A stretch of 64,000 bases of DNA from an uncultured Muribaculaceae bacterium (GTDB lineage: Bacteria; Bacteroidota; Bacteroidia; Bacteroidales; Muribaculaceae): positions 36,627-100,626 of the forward strand of contig CAJTNN010000006.1 in the NCBI GenBank assembly GCA_910577585.1. Reading direction: 5' to 3'. Shown here piece after piece: positions 8,644 to 17,424 of the stretch; the stretch's first letter is position 1; every line of letters begins with the position of its first letter. The notes below the pieces were generated by a model, which saw only the letters and a program-made list of their open reading frames with translations, was not told the origin of the DNA and searched no databases. Both the position numbers and the translations under genes were made by a program.

Positions 8644-9867
8644 TCAGGGCTGGACGGTGAAGCCGAGGTCTTCGATGACCTCCTTGACGGCAGCCGCATC
8701 GGGATTGCCCTGGATAGTGGTCTGGCCAGTGGCCAGATCTACTGCCACTGACTCTACGCCGGGAAGTTTGGCGATGTTTTTCTCAACCATGGCCTTGCAG
8801 TGGCCGCAACTCATCCCTTTTACGGTGATGGTGTGAAGATGTTCCATTTTGTCTGATTTATTGGGTTTATATTTTCTGATAAGCGCGTTGATGAGGAGGG
8901 CTATGAGCAGGATTGAGCATATGCCTGAAAAGAGTCCGATATCAAGATGGCAATGAGCATGACCGGCCACCATCGGCATCGTAAACCAATCGCGCGGCAT
9001 AAGATAATCAATACATAATCCGATGGCGATGGCCCCGAGCACTATCGTGGCAAGATAGATGGCGGCAGCTCTCTTACCCAGCGACTTGCTCACGATGATG
9101 ATTGAAGCGAAGTTGGCAGCCGGACCCGCCATAAGCAGCACGAATGCAGCTCCGGGACTCAGCCCTTTGAGCATCAACGATAGTGCGATCGGTATGGAGC
9201 CTGTAGAGCAGACATACATCGGCACAGCCACAATCACCACGGCAATCATCGAAAGGAGCGGATATCCGGCAAAGAATGTGAAGAACCCATCGGGCACAAA
9301 CACTGTGATTGCCGCCGCAATCACCAATCCGATTATGAGCCACTTGCCAATATTCTGAATCATCTCCACGAAGCCATAGCGCAGCGCATCCTTGATTTTG
9401 CCGGTGAGATTGTCGGAGACCGGCGCATCGATGGTGTCGACTTCAAGGTCGCAGGCCGGGTCGGCTTCCTTCTCATCGCGGCTGGCAAGCATGCCGCCGA
9501 CAAAAGCTGTGGCGAGGGCTGCGACTGGGCGGATTATGGCAAATGCAGGACCAAGCAGCGAGTAGGTGGCGGCTATGGAGTCAATGCCTGTCTGAGGGGT
9601 GGCGATGAGGAAAGATGTCGAAGCGCCGCGTGAGGCGCCGTTGCGGCGCAGCGACACAGCCGTAGGGAGCACACCGCATGAGCATAAGGGCAAAGGCACA
9701 CCGATCAAGGCCGCCTTTATCACAGCCCATGCGCCGGGGCGCGCAAGATGCCGGCGATAGACACTCCCGGGTACGAAGGCATAAAGCACTCCGGCCACCA
9801 GGAAACCGAGCAGCAGATAGGGGGCCATCTCGGCCAGCATGTTGATAAGCGAATAGATGAATTCCAT
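8644..9867 (-). CDS. SO_0444-type Cu/Zn efflux permease with C-terminal HMA domain
   Basis: This 407-residue inner-membrane metal exporter has a permease part (PF03773-like) of about eight helices with LPLCSCGVLP at residues 59-68 and SFLIATPQTGIDS near 85. The second half carries VPMYVCSTGSIPIA and LLMAGPAANFASI. A His-rich stretch (GHAHCHLD) precedes the last helix, and a soluble HMA domain follows with the metal-binding GMSCGHC at 351-357. Its position facing an HMA protein and a P1B-ATPase gene supports a heavy-metal efflux locus. The metal (Zn, Cd, Cu or Pb) is not determined by sequence. The promoter -7 element lies only five bases before the ATG, so the mRNA may be leaderless. Confidence 0.88.
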   Translation of the reverse strand: MEFIYSLINMLAEMAPYLLLGFLVAGVLYAFVPGSVYRRHLARPGAWAVIKAALIGVPLPLCSCGVLPTAVSLRRNGASRGASTSFLIATPQTGIDSIAATYSLLGPAFAIIRPVAALATAFVGGMLASRDEKEADPACDLEVDTIDAPVSDNLTGKIKDALRYGFVEMIQNIGKWLIIGLVIAAAITVFVPDGFFTFFAGYPLLSMIAVVIVAVPMYVCSTGSIPIALSLMLKGLSPGAAFVLLMAGPAANFASIIIVSKSLGKRAAAIYLATIVLGAIAIGLCIDYLMPRDWFTMPMVAGHAHCHLDIGLFSGICSILLIALLINALIRKYKPNKSDKMEHLHTITVKGMSCGHCKAMVEKNIAKLPGVESVAVDLATGQTTIQGNPDAAAVKEVIEDLGFTVQP

Positions 9868-9871
9868 ATTA

Positions 9872-9879
9872 CAAAGATA
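9872..9879 (-). promoter_or_regulatory. Bacteroidetes -7 element TATCTTTG for the efflux permease
   Basis: On the minus strand these bases read TATCTTTG, a match to TAnnTTTG. Transcription would start at about the first codon of the permease gene. Confidence 0.5.
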
Positions 9880-9904
9880 GTAAATAAAACCGTAGTTATG
9901 TTAT

Positions 9905-9922
9905 CCAATCCATATAGATTGG
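9905..9922. promoter_or_regulatory. Candidate operator CCAATC-N6-GATTGG in divergent metal locus
   Basis: A perfect 6-bp inverted repeat with a 6-base spacer lies between the divergent metal-efflux transcripts, about 40 bases upstream of the permease start. Its symmetry and place fit a dimeric repressor or activator, but no regulator gene is adjacent. Confidence 0.4.
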
Positions 9923-9994
9923 GGCGCAATTAACATTATTTAGCCAACAATCCTCATACCGCAACATTGCAATCAAGTTGCAGTCGAATTTCAC

Positions 9995-10002
9995 TAACTT
10001 TG
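9995..10002 (+). promoter_or_regulatory. Bacteroidetes -7 element TAACTTTG for HMA protein/P1B-ATPase
   Basis: TAACTTTG matches TAnnTTTG. No good TTTG box lies 19-21 bases upstream, but TTGCA repeats do (9967, 9978), and a direct repeat TTGCAnCCTGCTAAAA follows in the leader (from 10026 and from 10064). A weak -33 box with repeats would fit an activator-dependent promoter. Confidence 0.5.
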
Positions 10003-10082
10003 CGGTGTGAAAATGTAACTAAGGGTTGCAACCTGCTAAAACTGCTTCTACTGTTCAGATAGCTTGCATCCTGCTAAAAAAT

Positions 10083-10304
10083 ATGAATATGAGCAAGACA
10101 TTTAAAGTTGAGATAGATTGCGCTAACTGCGCCAATCTTGTGGAGGCGGCGGCACGTAAAGTGGCCGGTGTCAAGGACCTCTCGATATCGTTCATGACCC
10201 AGAAGATGAAAGTCGCTTTTGAGGATGGGGCCGATGAGGATGCCGTGATGGCGGATGTGCGGAAAGCGGGACGTAGAATCGAGCCCGATTTCGAGATACT
10301 CTGA
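10083..10304 (+). CDS. Stand-alone heavy-metal-associated (HMA) domain protein
   Basis: This 73-residue protein is a single HMA fold. The metal site is DCANCAN (two Cys in the CxxC arrangement) near residue 13, and the domain ends with the typical ADVRKAGRRIEPDFEIL helix and strand. The CANC core replaces the commoner MxCxxC, since no Met precedes the first Cys. The next gene is a P1B-ATPase that lacks its own N-terminal HMA domain, so this protein may be the separated metal-binding domain or a chaperone for it. ATG 10083 or 10089 are both possible starts; the longer reading from 10026 uses a non-ATG start. Confidence 0.85.
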   Translation: MNMSKTFKVEIDCANCANLVEAAARKVAGVKDLSISFMTQKMKVAFEDGADEDAVMADVRKAGRRIEPDFEIL

Positions 10305-10385
10305 TTGTAAGCGTGAGCGCTGCGATGCAGGTCTGCCAGTAGCCGGGAACTGACTAAGTTGAGGGAATTTTAAGTAGTTGGAATT

Positions 10386-12305
10386 ATGAATAGAAAACAA
10401 CGTAAGATGCTGATCCGCATATTGCTTGCGGTGGCGATGACCATAGTGTTGCTCTGCATTGATGTCAGCGGCGTGCTGCGTCTGGCGCTCTATCTTGTGG
10501 TCTACCTTATCATTGGCTACGACATATTGCGAAAGGCATTGCTCGGGATATTCCGCGGCCGGGTGTTTGATGAGAATTTCCTTATGGCGGTGGCCACAAT
10601 TGGAGCCTTTGCCCTGGCTATTTATGAGAGAAGCGGCGACTATCTTGAAGCGATTGCCGTGATGCTATTCTATCAGGTTGGTGAGTTCTTCCAGAGCTAT
10701 GCCGTGGGGAAGAGCCGCCGCGACATAGCCGCCTTGATGGATATCCGCCCCGACTATGCCAATATCGAGAGGGATGGCGAGATTGTGAAGGTTGATCCTG
10801 ATGACGTGGCGGTAGGGGAGACCATCGTAATCCAGCCCGGCGAGCGGGTGCCGATCGATGGGGTAGTGCTGTCGGGGGAATCGTCGCTCAACACTTCGGC
10901 CTTGACTGGCGAGTCAATGCCGCGTGAGGTTGGTCAAGGTGATGAGGTGGTCAGCGGCAGCATCAACATGTCGGGTGTGCTGAGAGTGCGCACCACCAAA
11001 GGATTCGGCGACTCTACGGTCTCGAAGATTCTTGAACTCGTGGAGGACTCAGCATCACGCAAATCTAAATCAGAGAATTTCATTGCGAAGTTCGCACGGG
11101 TCTACACTCCGGCTGTGTGCTACGGCGCATTGGCGCTCGCACTGCTTCCGCCGCTCTACCTCATCCTGTTTGCGGGTGCGCCGGTAAGTTTTGCTACGTT
11201 TGAGACTTGGGTTTATCGGTCGCTGGTGTTTCTGGTTATAAGTTGTCCGTGTGCGCTGGTGGTGAGCATACCGCTGTCGTTCTTCGCCGGGATAGGTGGC
11301 GCGAGCCGCGCGGGTGTGCTCGTTAAGGGGGCCAATATTCTTGAGACTTTGTCGAAGGTCAAGACTGTGGTCTTCGACAAGACAGGCACCCTCACCAAGG
11401 GTGTGTTTGAGGTGAATGCCTATCATGGCGATCATGATCAGGATATATCGGCCCATAAGGCGCAGCTGCTTGAATATGCCGCCTTAGCCGAATCTGCATC
11501 GTCGCATCCTATCGCGATGTCATTGCAGCGGGCCTACGGGCGACCGGTCGACCGCAGCCGTGTCAGTGATCTGCGCGAGATCAGCGGAAAGGGTATCACT
11601 GCCCTCATCGACGGCAAGAGAGTTGCCGCAGGCAATGAGAAGCTGATGGGCGATCTCGGCCTGACACCCTGCCATTGCCATACGGCCGGCACCATCGTGC
11701 ATCTCGCCATCGATGGCCGCTACGCAGGGCATATTGTGCTGGGTGATGTGGTCAAACCCACATCGGCTCAGGCCATAGCCGACCTGCACGCGGCAGGCGT
11801 CATGCGCACCGTGATGCTCACCGGCGACACTCGCCAGGTGGCTGAGCAGACCGCCGCGCGGCTGGGGATAGACACCGTATACAGTGAATTGTTGCCAGCC
11901 GGCAAGGTGGCCCAAATCGAGCGGATTATTGCCGAGGCGAAGAGCGGCGATAAAGTGGCATTTGCAGGCGATGGCATCAACGATGCGCCGGTGCTATCGC
12001 GTGCCGACATAGGCATAGCGATGGGCGCTATGGGTAGCGATGCGGCCATTGTGGCCGCTGATGTGGTGCTGATGGACGACGACCCCCTTAAAATCGGCAA
12101 AGCCATACGCATATCGCGCAAATGCCTGCGGATAGTGTGGGAAAACATCTTCATGGCCATTGGCATAAAGGGAATCTGTCTGGTGCTCGGAATCTTCGGT
12201 ATAGTCAACATGTGGCTCGCCATCTTCGCCGACGTCGGCGTGATGATTCTCGCCGTGCTCAACGCCATCCGCGCAATGCATATAGCTCCACAACCACCTA
12301 CGTGA
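10386..12305 (+). CDS. P1B-type heavy-metal-translocating ATPase (Zn/Cd/Pb type)
   Basis: This 639-residue membrane ATPase exports soft divalent metals. In order: two or three N-terminal helices, the actuator domain with TGES near residue 176, the transmembrane metal site SCPCALVVSIPLS with CPC at 287-289, the phosphorylation motif DKTGT from D331, an ATP-binding HP pair (SSHPIAMS) near 376, and GDGIND near 528. The end resembles the ZntA/CadA group (AAIVAADVVLMDDDP). It starts directly with membrane helices and has no N-terminal HMA domain; the preceding small HMA gene 81 bases upstream may supply it. The leader just before ATG contains TTTAAGTAGTTGGAATT, resembling the end of the second dispersed repeat family. 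Confidence 0.92.
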   Translation: MNRKQRKMLIRILLAVAMTIVLLCIDVSGVLRLALYLVVYLIIGYDILRKALLGIFRGRVFDENFLMAVATIGAFALAIYERSGDYLEAIAVMLFYQVGEFFQSYAVGKSRRDIAALMDIRPDYANIERDGEIVKVDPDDVAVGETIVIQPGERVPIDGVVLSGESSLNTSALTGESMPREVGQGDEVVSGSINMSGVLRVRTTKGFGDSTVSKILELVEDSASRKSKSENFIAKFARVYTPAVCYGALALALLPPLYLILFAGAPVSFATFETWVYRSLVFLVISCPCALVVSIPLSFFAGIGGASRAGVLVKGANILETLSKVKTVVFDKTGTLTKGVFEVNAYHGDHDQDISAHKAQLLEYAALAESASSHPIAMSLQRAYGRPVDRSRVSDLREISGKGITALIDGKRVAAGNEKLMGDLGLTPCHCHTAGTIVHLAIDGRYAGHIVLGDVVKPTSAQAIADLHAAGVMRTVMLTGDTRQVAEQTAARLGIDTVYSELLPAGKVAQIERIIAEAKSGDKVAFAGDGINDAPVLSRADIGIAMGAMGSDAAIVAADVVLMDDDPLKIGKAIRISRKCLRIVWENIFMAIGIKGICLVLGIFGIVNMWLAIFADVGVMILAVLNAIRAMHIAPQPPT

Positions 12306-12478
12306 TTTAGGCTTCTCTTAAGATTTTCATCTTGGAATTAAAGGCCTCGGCAGATGCATATGTGGCTCTATGTTGAAAGTTGTTGTTTACCGTTGATGTG
12401 CTTGTGGTATGTAATGTTAAAGAATACAGTGACAGTATCAAAAAAAATTTAAATTTACAATCTAAAAACATTAAACTT
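12306..12478. other. Left edge of the AT-rich island
   Basis: Base composition changes here from the GC-rich ATPase gene to AT-rich sequence that continues to about 17.5 kb. I see no integrase, attachment-site repeat or terminator. A degenerate GAAAGTTGTTGTTTAC near 12374 resembles the end of the larger dispersed repeat. Confidence 0.4.
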
Positions 12479-15235
12479 ATGGCAAGTGCGATGAAGACGA
12501 TACGTATACGTATATTAAGAAAAACCTACGAAGCATTGAAGCCATATCCCTTATTCTTTTTCAATGCTGTAGAGGAGTATGATTATAGCACCCAAAACAC
12601 ATCCTATTACTGGGAACCAGAGGCAATTTTTTTTGACGATAAAATGGAAAATCGCTTCCATTGGGACAAGAATGACTCTTCCACCGGGAAAACCTATTTC
12701 TGTTATGGGTATTTAGCTGGGGAACTAATACCCGGAGCTGATTATGTCGAGCTGAATCTTGTGGAATTCAATCCCAATGACAAATCTCATGTAAGGGCGG
12801 TTTTTCTTCTATACTTAAACAAAGCGTCTAATACTAAAGATGAGTATTCATTTAGGGAGTTTTTATGGATGCTCAACAGGTATTCCATCAACATAGATAT
12901 AATATCGGAGGTTGTCGCTGAATTTGATGTAAAATCAATTCAGCCATTCTTCTTACAGGCACTTAAAGAATTTTCAATTTGCTTATCTGTTCCGAAACAG
13001 AAAATTATACAACATTTCTTGCATTCAAAAGGAGTGGAGACAGCTATATATTGTCCTTCAATACTTGTAGAGGCAATTAGCAAGTGCTTCCCATCAATAA
13101 ATATTGAGAAAGACAATATTTCTATTCTGTGGCTCTTCAATTTGGCAGTTGTTGAAGAAAAGTATCGTAAACAAGCCTCTCCATATAATTGTCTAATCGA
13201 CACTGATATTACCAACTTTCTACTTAAACTTAGAAGGTGGCTTAAAGATGATGATTATGTTCTGGATGATTATTCTTCCTTGATAAAGATCATTAGACTC
13301 CTTTCCCCTCAGGCACAGGTAAGAGTTATTCAGCGTTATTTTTATGCTATAAGTAAGGGTCAAATAGAATTTAATGCGGAAGTTCTTTCTAAGTTCAAGA
13401 TTAATCGATTTGAGAAGTGGGGCAGATACTTTCATTGTTCTTTTGAGCCAGCTAATCCAATTAGATTGGCTGTGCCTTTACTCTGTGATAACATCTTGAC
13501 TTTCTTAAACAGCAGCCAACAGACTCTTCAAACAATAAACGGCACTCTTGATTTGGCATATGATCGCTGTGATTCAAATTCCCCCGATGTGGACTTTGGA
13601 TTGAGCCATATTGTACCGGTTTGTAAAGGAGGAGTCGTACCGGATAAATATAGATTTAAGGGATTCATTTGTTATCAAGATGTTATTTGCTTGAATGATC
13701 CTAATATAAAATCAGAAGTTATACTTTCCACAGCTAAGACTTTGCTGAATCAATTAGAATCACAACAAAAGAATCCTGCTTGCCATAGCGATAAAACGTC
13801 ATTACAGACTTGTAATGACCGATTGACGAATGTAGATGCTTGCAAAAAATGTGATATGGAAGGTGTAGAATGGCTTGATAAATGGGTCATAAAAATTCTC
13901 AAGAAGCAAGAGGACAGAGCTGAGGTCTTAAAAATATTCATCAATAAGGAATTTCCTGTAGGACAATCTATTGAGGTGTCATTGTGTGAGGTAATTTCAA
14001 ATCCTAATACTTTTAGGAGACGCCTAAACAATTGGTTAAATAAAACTTTCTCTCCGGTACCTTCTATTACCAGCACAAATGATGATGGAAATACAATAAG
14101 ATTAGAGGCTGGGTGGGTGTCAAAAGAAAAACTCGAATATTATGCAGATCATGTTGTAAAGGTATTTTTGAAACACTCGTGGTTTAAGGTAGAACCACGC
14201 AAGGACGCATATATAGGCTGTGGAGTTCTTTTCCCTATACTGGGCATAAGTGAGACTGACTATGATTCTTATCATGATCCCTATGACAAAGAATATGTAA
14301 AAATACAAGAAAACAGCTATGTAGTAGAGAAGGTAAAAAAAGCTCTTATCGAAAGAATCGGCGTAAAACCACATGCTGACGGCGCTTTCTATGTTCCATA
14401 TAATCAGAAGCTATTGAGGGAGTTAAAAAGTGAGTTCTACACTCATCCTCAAGAGTCAGACTCATCAGAATTTGCCAAATACTATGTGCCTTTCCTCAGA
14501 ACAGTGACATCACGATATGACCGTTATTGTGCTCCAAAATATAAAAATGGCGAGGACTTTGTTACAGGGTTAAGTTTCTTTTGGTGTCGCGGTAAAGAGT
14601 GCTTTAAGAACTCGTTAGCAAATCAGACGCTTGCAAGTGTAAAGTCATGGCAGGAATATACCATATTACACATGCTGGAAATTCTGGGATACCCCCAGAT
14701 TACAAGAACTCCAGCTGGTAATGAAACGTCTGAATTGATACGCGGTTTTATCGGAATTGTAAACAAAGCCGAGTCTTTGTTCAGGCGGATACGATGCCGA
14801 GAATGTAATCATTTACTTTTCCCAATCGGTAGTTCTCAATTCAATCGCTACAATAAATTTGCGTGTCGTGTGCCTCATTGCAGTCAACATGGTGTCCGAG
14901 TTTACCTCAGTCACTGCCACCACTGTAAAAGTGGACTTATTGATTCAAGAGATTCTGCCCGTTGTCCTAATGGCTGGCATATCTGTCCTAAATGTCTAAG
15001 TTGTTGCGATGATGCTATATATGAACACATGGCTAGCAAATATATCGTGGCGGGTATCCCTGTACCTCGTCATATCTCTGATAAATTAGGACATGGGCAT
15101 AACGACAAAGATCTATATTTTTGTCCTAAATGCGGAGGCGAGGTTAAAACGGTAGTCGATGAGCATACCTACAGAGAAGCGAAAGTCTGTCAAAACTGTC
15201 GTAGTGTATATAAAGATAATCCCGAATCATTTTAA
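12479..15235 (+). CDS. Large multi-zinc-ribbon protein of unknown function (918 aa)
   Basis: I do not recognise this protein. The first 350 residues are mixed alpha/beta with an opening MKTIRIRILRKTYEALKPYP and no signal peptide or membrane helix. A central part near residue 400 has HIVPVCKGG and CYQDVICLND. The C-terminal 150 residues are rich in paired cysteines: CREC, then CRVPHC, CHHC, CPNGWHICPKCLSCC, CPKCGGE and CQNC, which would build several zinc ribbons. Such ends usually bind nucleic acid or partner proteins. There is no P-loop. Codon use and AT content differ from the flanking genes, suggesting transfer. A reading from TTG 12380 exists; ATG 12479 is preferred. Two further unknown or nuclease genes follow at 15529 and 16020. 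Confidence 0.75.
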   Translation: MASAMKTIRIRILRKTYEALKPYPLFFFNAVEEYDYSTQNTSYYWEPEAIFFDDKMENRFHWDKNDSSTGKTYFCYGYLAGELIPGADYVELNLVEFNPNDKSHVRAVFLLYLNKASNTKDEYSFREFLWMLNRYSINIDIISEVVAEFDVKSIQPFFLQALKEFSICLSVPKQKIIQHFLHSKGVETAIYCPSILVEAISKCFPSINIEKDNISILWLFNLAVVEEKYRKQASPYNCLIDTDITNFLLKLRRWLKDDDYVLDDYSSLIKIIRLLSPQAQVRVIQRYFYAISKGQIEFNAEVLSKFKINRFEKWGRYFHCSFEPANPIRLAVPLLCDNILTFLNSSQQTLQTINGTLDLAYDRCDSNSPDVDFGLSHIVPVCKGGVVPDKYRFKGFICYQDVICLNDPNIKSEVILSTAKTLLNQLESQQKNPACHSDKTSLQTCNDRLTNVDACKKCDMEGVEWLDKWVIKILKKQEDRAEVLKIFINKEFPVGQSIEVSLCEVISNPNTFRRRLNNWLNKTFSPVPSITSTNDDGNTIRLEAGWVSKEKLEYYADHVVKVFLKHSWFKVEPRKDAYIGCGVLFPILGISETDYDSYHDPYDKEYVKIQENSYVVEKVKKALIERIGVKPHADGAFYVPYNQKLLRELKSEFYTHPQESDSSEFAKYYVPFLRTVTSRYDRYCAPKYKNGEDFVTGLSFFWCRGKECFKNSLANQTLASVKSWQEYTILHMLEILGYPQITRTPAGNETSELIRGFIGIVNKAESLFRRIRCRECNHLLFPIGSSQFNRYNKFACRVPHCSQHGVRVYLSHCHHCKSGLIDSRDSARCPNGWHICPKCLSCCDDAIYEHMASKYIVAGIPVPRHISDKLGHGHNDKDLYFCPKCGGEVKTVVDEHTYREAKVCQNCRSVYKDNPESF

Positions 15236-15370
15236 GAAACATTTCCAAAATGTTCTCTCGAAATAATAGTTTGGAAATGGTTCTTATAGAATATTGATTA
15301 CTAATGTCTTTTTTTTGTTTCCCCACTATTAAAGTGTGATATCCGATGCAATTATATCACGAAAAAATGT

Positions 15371-15378
15371 TATCTTTG
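15371..15378 (+). promoter_or_regulatory. -7 element TATCTTTG upstream of the 162-aa gene and exonuclease
   Basis: A TAnnTTTG match lies about 150 bases before the ATG at 15529, in the 293-base gap after the zinc-ribbon gene. It suggests that the two downstream genes have their own promoter and a long leader. No clear -33 TTTG is visible. Confidence 0.45.
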
Positions 15379-15528
15379 CAATCTGAGACGTTCAAAATCT
15401 GGAAATGACCTTTAATATTAAAGAAACACGGCAAGCGCCAAATTTGTATGAGAACTCTTTGATAGTCGTAAAGGTATAGGTCTGCCACAGGTGCTGTTCA
15501 AGAGTTTTTATATTTCGCCGGTATCTAT

Positions 15529-16017
15529 ATGACACACACCAGCACTCGTCCAACTCTATATATCACTTGGGGCAAGGCTTTTGGTGAAATCTACTGCCAC
15601 CATGCCGCTCTATATATCCCTTACATTTCCGACTCTTTATTTTCGCCTGATATTATTCGTGTCGGCGTAACGGTGCGAGCCAATAATATCGAAAAGGGAG
15701 AAATTAACGGATATTCCGATAAGGATATAATTAAATATCTGCCTTGCAGTCCTGTGGAGGGCGGTCTGCATATTCCGCTTAACTCTACTCCAATAATTGA
15801 CGGCATAAGCCTTAATTCTTGGACTTCCCTAAAAAATGGAGAACGAGGAGCACACAAAGAGTTCCCTATACGCCTCATATATCAGGTTGGCACTGATGAA
15901 GTAAAAGAGCTTCCTTTCAATCATAGTGCCTCACAAACGCCGTACATATTAAGCGAAAAGCATTTTGTTAACCTTAAAGACGGCGAAAAGGTAGATGTAA
16001 CTGTAAACTTCGACTGA
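15529..16017 (+). CDS. Unknown 162-aa beta-rich protein coupled to the exonuclease gene
   Basis: I do not recognise this protein. It opens MTHTSTRPTLYITWGKAFGEIYCHHAALYIP and alternates short hydrophobic strands with polar turns, ending in KVDVTVNFD, which suggests an all-beta domain. It has no signal peptide, membrane helix or catalytic signature. The stop at 16015-16017 is two bases before the next ATG, so it is almost certainly translated with the DEDDh exonuclease and could be its partner. The sequence is AT-rich, like the rest of the island. Confidence 0.7.
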   Translation: MTHTSTRPTLYITWGKAFGEIYCHHAALYIPYISDSLFSPDIIRVGVTVRANNIEKGEINGYSDKDIIKYLPCSPVEGGLHIPLNSTPIIDGISLNSWTSLKNGERGAHKEFPIRLIYQVGTDEVKELPFNHSASQTPYILSEKHFVNLKDGEKVDVTVNFD

Positions 16018-16019
16018 TT

Positions 16020-16979
16020 ATGCTTAATTCAATTGTCGCTTTTGACGTAGAAACGGCAACATTTCAGCGCAGCTCTATTTGTGAGATAGGCATTGCTATT
16101 GTCAAAAATGGAGAAATTGTTGACCGTAAGCGTTGGCTTGTGCAGCCTCCTCATAATGAATATGACGAGTTCAATACATATTTACACGGTATTGGACCCG
16201 ATGACACCAAGGATAAGCCCTTGTTCCCCGAGGTGTGGAAAGAAGTATTGCCTTTTATCGAAAACAAAATTGTGGTTTGCCACAATTCCGCTTTCGATAT
16301 GGGCGCATTAAGAGATGCGCTGACTCTATATGATTTGGAGTTCCCAACTTTTGATATAATGTGTACGCTACGCGTTTCGCGTAAGACAATACCCGGTCTT
16401 GGTAGCTATACATTAGACTCGGTTTATTCCAATCTTTTTGAAAAAGAAATGGAAAATCATCATCACGCTTGCGATGATGCAGCGGCTTGCGCTGAAATTC
16501 TACTTGAATGTTTACGTCGTAATGATGTTTCAAGCCGAGAGCAAACCGAGGAAATGTTTGCTTTGAAAATAGGGCATATTTCTCCCGACTCTTACTGCAA
16601 CCAACACGCCATCAGAAATTGTGGCTCTAAACAGGCTGTTGGAGCCAAAGATATTGTTGGCGATCAATCGAAGATTGACCCCGACAATTATTTCTTTGAA
16701 AAGGCTGTATGCTTTACAGGTGCGTTTTCTTTTAGCACTCGCAAAGAGTTGCAGCAATATATTGCAGACGTTGGCGGTACTCCTGTTGACGGTGTCACAA
16801 AGAAAACTGATATATTAGTCGTTGGTCAACAAGACTTCCGTGTGGTCGGTGATACTGGCATGAGTAGTAAGCAAAGAAAAGCATATGACTTATTAAATAA
16901 AGGTCAGGAGATAGAAATATTATCGGAAACGGACTTCCTTTCCCTTACCTCCGGCTTCCGGGTTAAAGAAAATCCATAA
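16020..16979 (+). CDS. DEDDh 3'-5' exonuclease with C-terminal BRCT domain
   Basis: This 319-residue protein joins two domains. Residues 1-170 form a DnaQ-like DEDDh exonuclease with FDVET (Asp and Glu of motif I, from residue 8), CHNSAFDMGALRDAL (motif II) near 85 and HHACDDAAACAEIL (motif III His and Asp) near 142. Residues 225-310 form a BRCT domain of the DNA-ligase type (AVCFTGAFSFSTRKELQQ, then GGTPVDGVTKKTDILVVG). The fusion would bring a 3'-5' nuclease to a DNA end or phosphopeptide. It follows the 162-residue gene by two bases and belongs to the AT-rich island. Roles in defence or repair are both possible; the sequence does not decide. Confidence 0.9.
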   Translation: MLNSIVAFDVETATFQRSSICEIGIAIVKNGEIVDRKRWLVQPPHNEYDEFNTYLHGIGPDDTKDKPLFPEVWKEVLPFIENKIVVCHNSAFDMGALRDALTLYDLEFPTFDIMCTLRVSRKTIPGLGSYTLDSVYSNLFEKEMENHHHACDDAAACAEILLECLRRNDVSSREQTEEMFALKIGHISPDSYCNQHAIRNCGSKQAVGAKDIVGDQSKIDPDNYFFEKAVCFTGAFSFSTRKELQQYIADVGGTPVDGVTKKTDILVVGQQDFRVVGDTGMSSKQRKAYDLLNKGQEIEILSETDFLSLTSGFRVKENP

Positions 16980-17074
16980 AATTTGACAACTCTTATGTGA
17001 GTTCCTCTTGCACTAACGGCACTATTGAAATAAACATAGATATTGAGAAAATGCGTGGTATGAAGTTATAAGTT

Positions 17075-17275
17075 TTAGCTTTTTCTTAAAAGGCATTTTA
17101 CAGTGGACTTAGGTTCTATACTGATGATAGAGCCTGAGTTCGCTGCTTTTATAGGCCCTTCGGCCGCTATCAGAGGGAGAGCGGTATCACCCCGGAGGTG
17201 CTTCGCAAAGATAAGCACTGCGACTGTGTCAACGGCCCCAACTCCGCGAAGCAGCAGTTTAATACTTGATTTCAT
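17075..17275 (-). CDS. Possible small ORF (66 aa), unknown
   Basis: This reading frame runs MKSSIKLLLRGVGAVDTVAV... and ends in a basic SxKCLLRKS. It lies in the 555-base gap between the exonuclease and AAA ATPase genes and follows another small minus-strand frame by 17 bases. I see no domain. The opposite strand also has an open frame over the same bases, so chance openness is possible. Confidence 0.3.
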   Translation of the reverse strand: MKSSIKLLLRGVGAVDTVAVLIFAKHLRGDTALPLIAAEGPIKAANSGSIISIEPKSTVKCLLRKS

Positions 17276-17292
17276 CGGAGATAGGGGATGGC

Positions 17293-17424
17293 TCAAAAAT
17301 GGTATTGATCAAAAATGATATTGGCGGCGTTCTCGGCGGCTCGCTCGCTGCTGATGTTCTGGCAGTTCTTGAGGCTCAGCTTTATCGGGTTCATTCTCTG
17401 TTCGCACAGATTGTTAGAAGTCAT
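17293..17424 (-). CDS. Possible small ORF (43 aa), unknown
   Basis: The frame starts MTSNNLCEQRMNPIKLSLKN and ends IIFDQYHF. Its ATG overlaps the end of a 12-codon frame (17414-17452, MPIPVLRKKDDF), as in translational coupling with a leader peptide. The composition is protein-like but no family is recognised. Confidence 0.3.
   Translation of the reverse strand: MTSNNLCEQRMNPIKLSLKNCQNISSERAAENAANIIFDQYHF

Noticed and set aside
12650..12710. A STGKT segment in the large zinc-ribbon protein that resembles a Walker A motif
   Set aside because: The residue five places before the GKT glycine is Asn instead of Gly, and there is no Walker B motif, so the protein is not called an ATPase.
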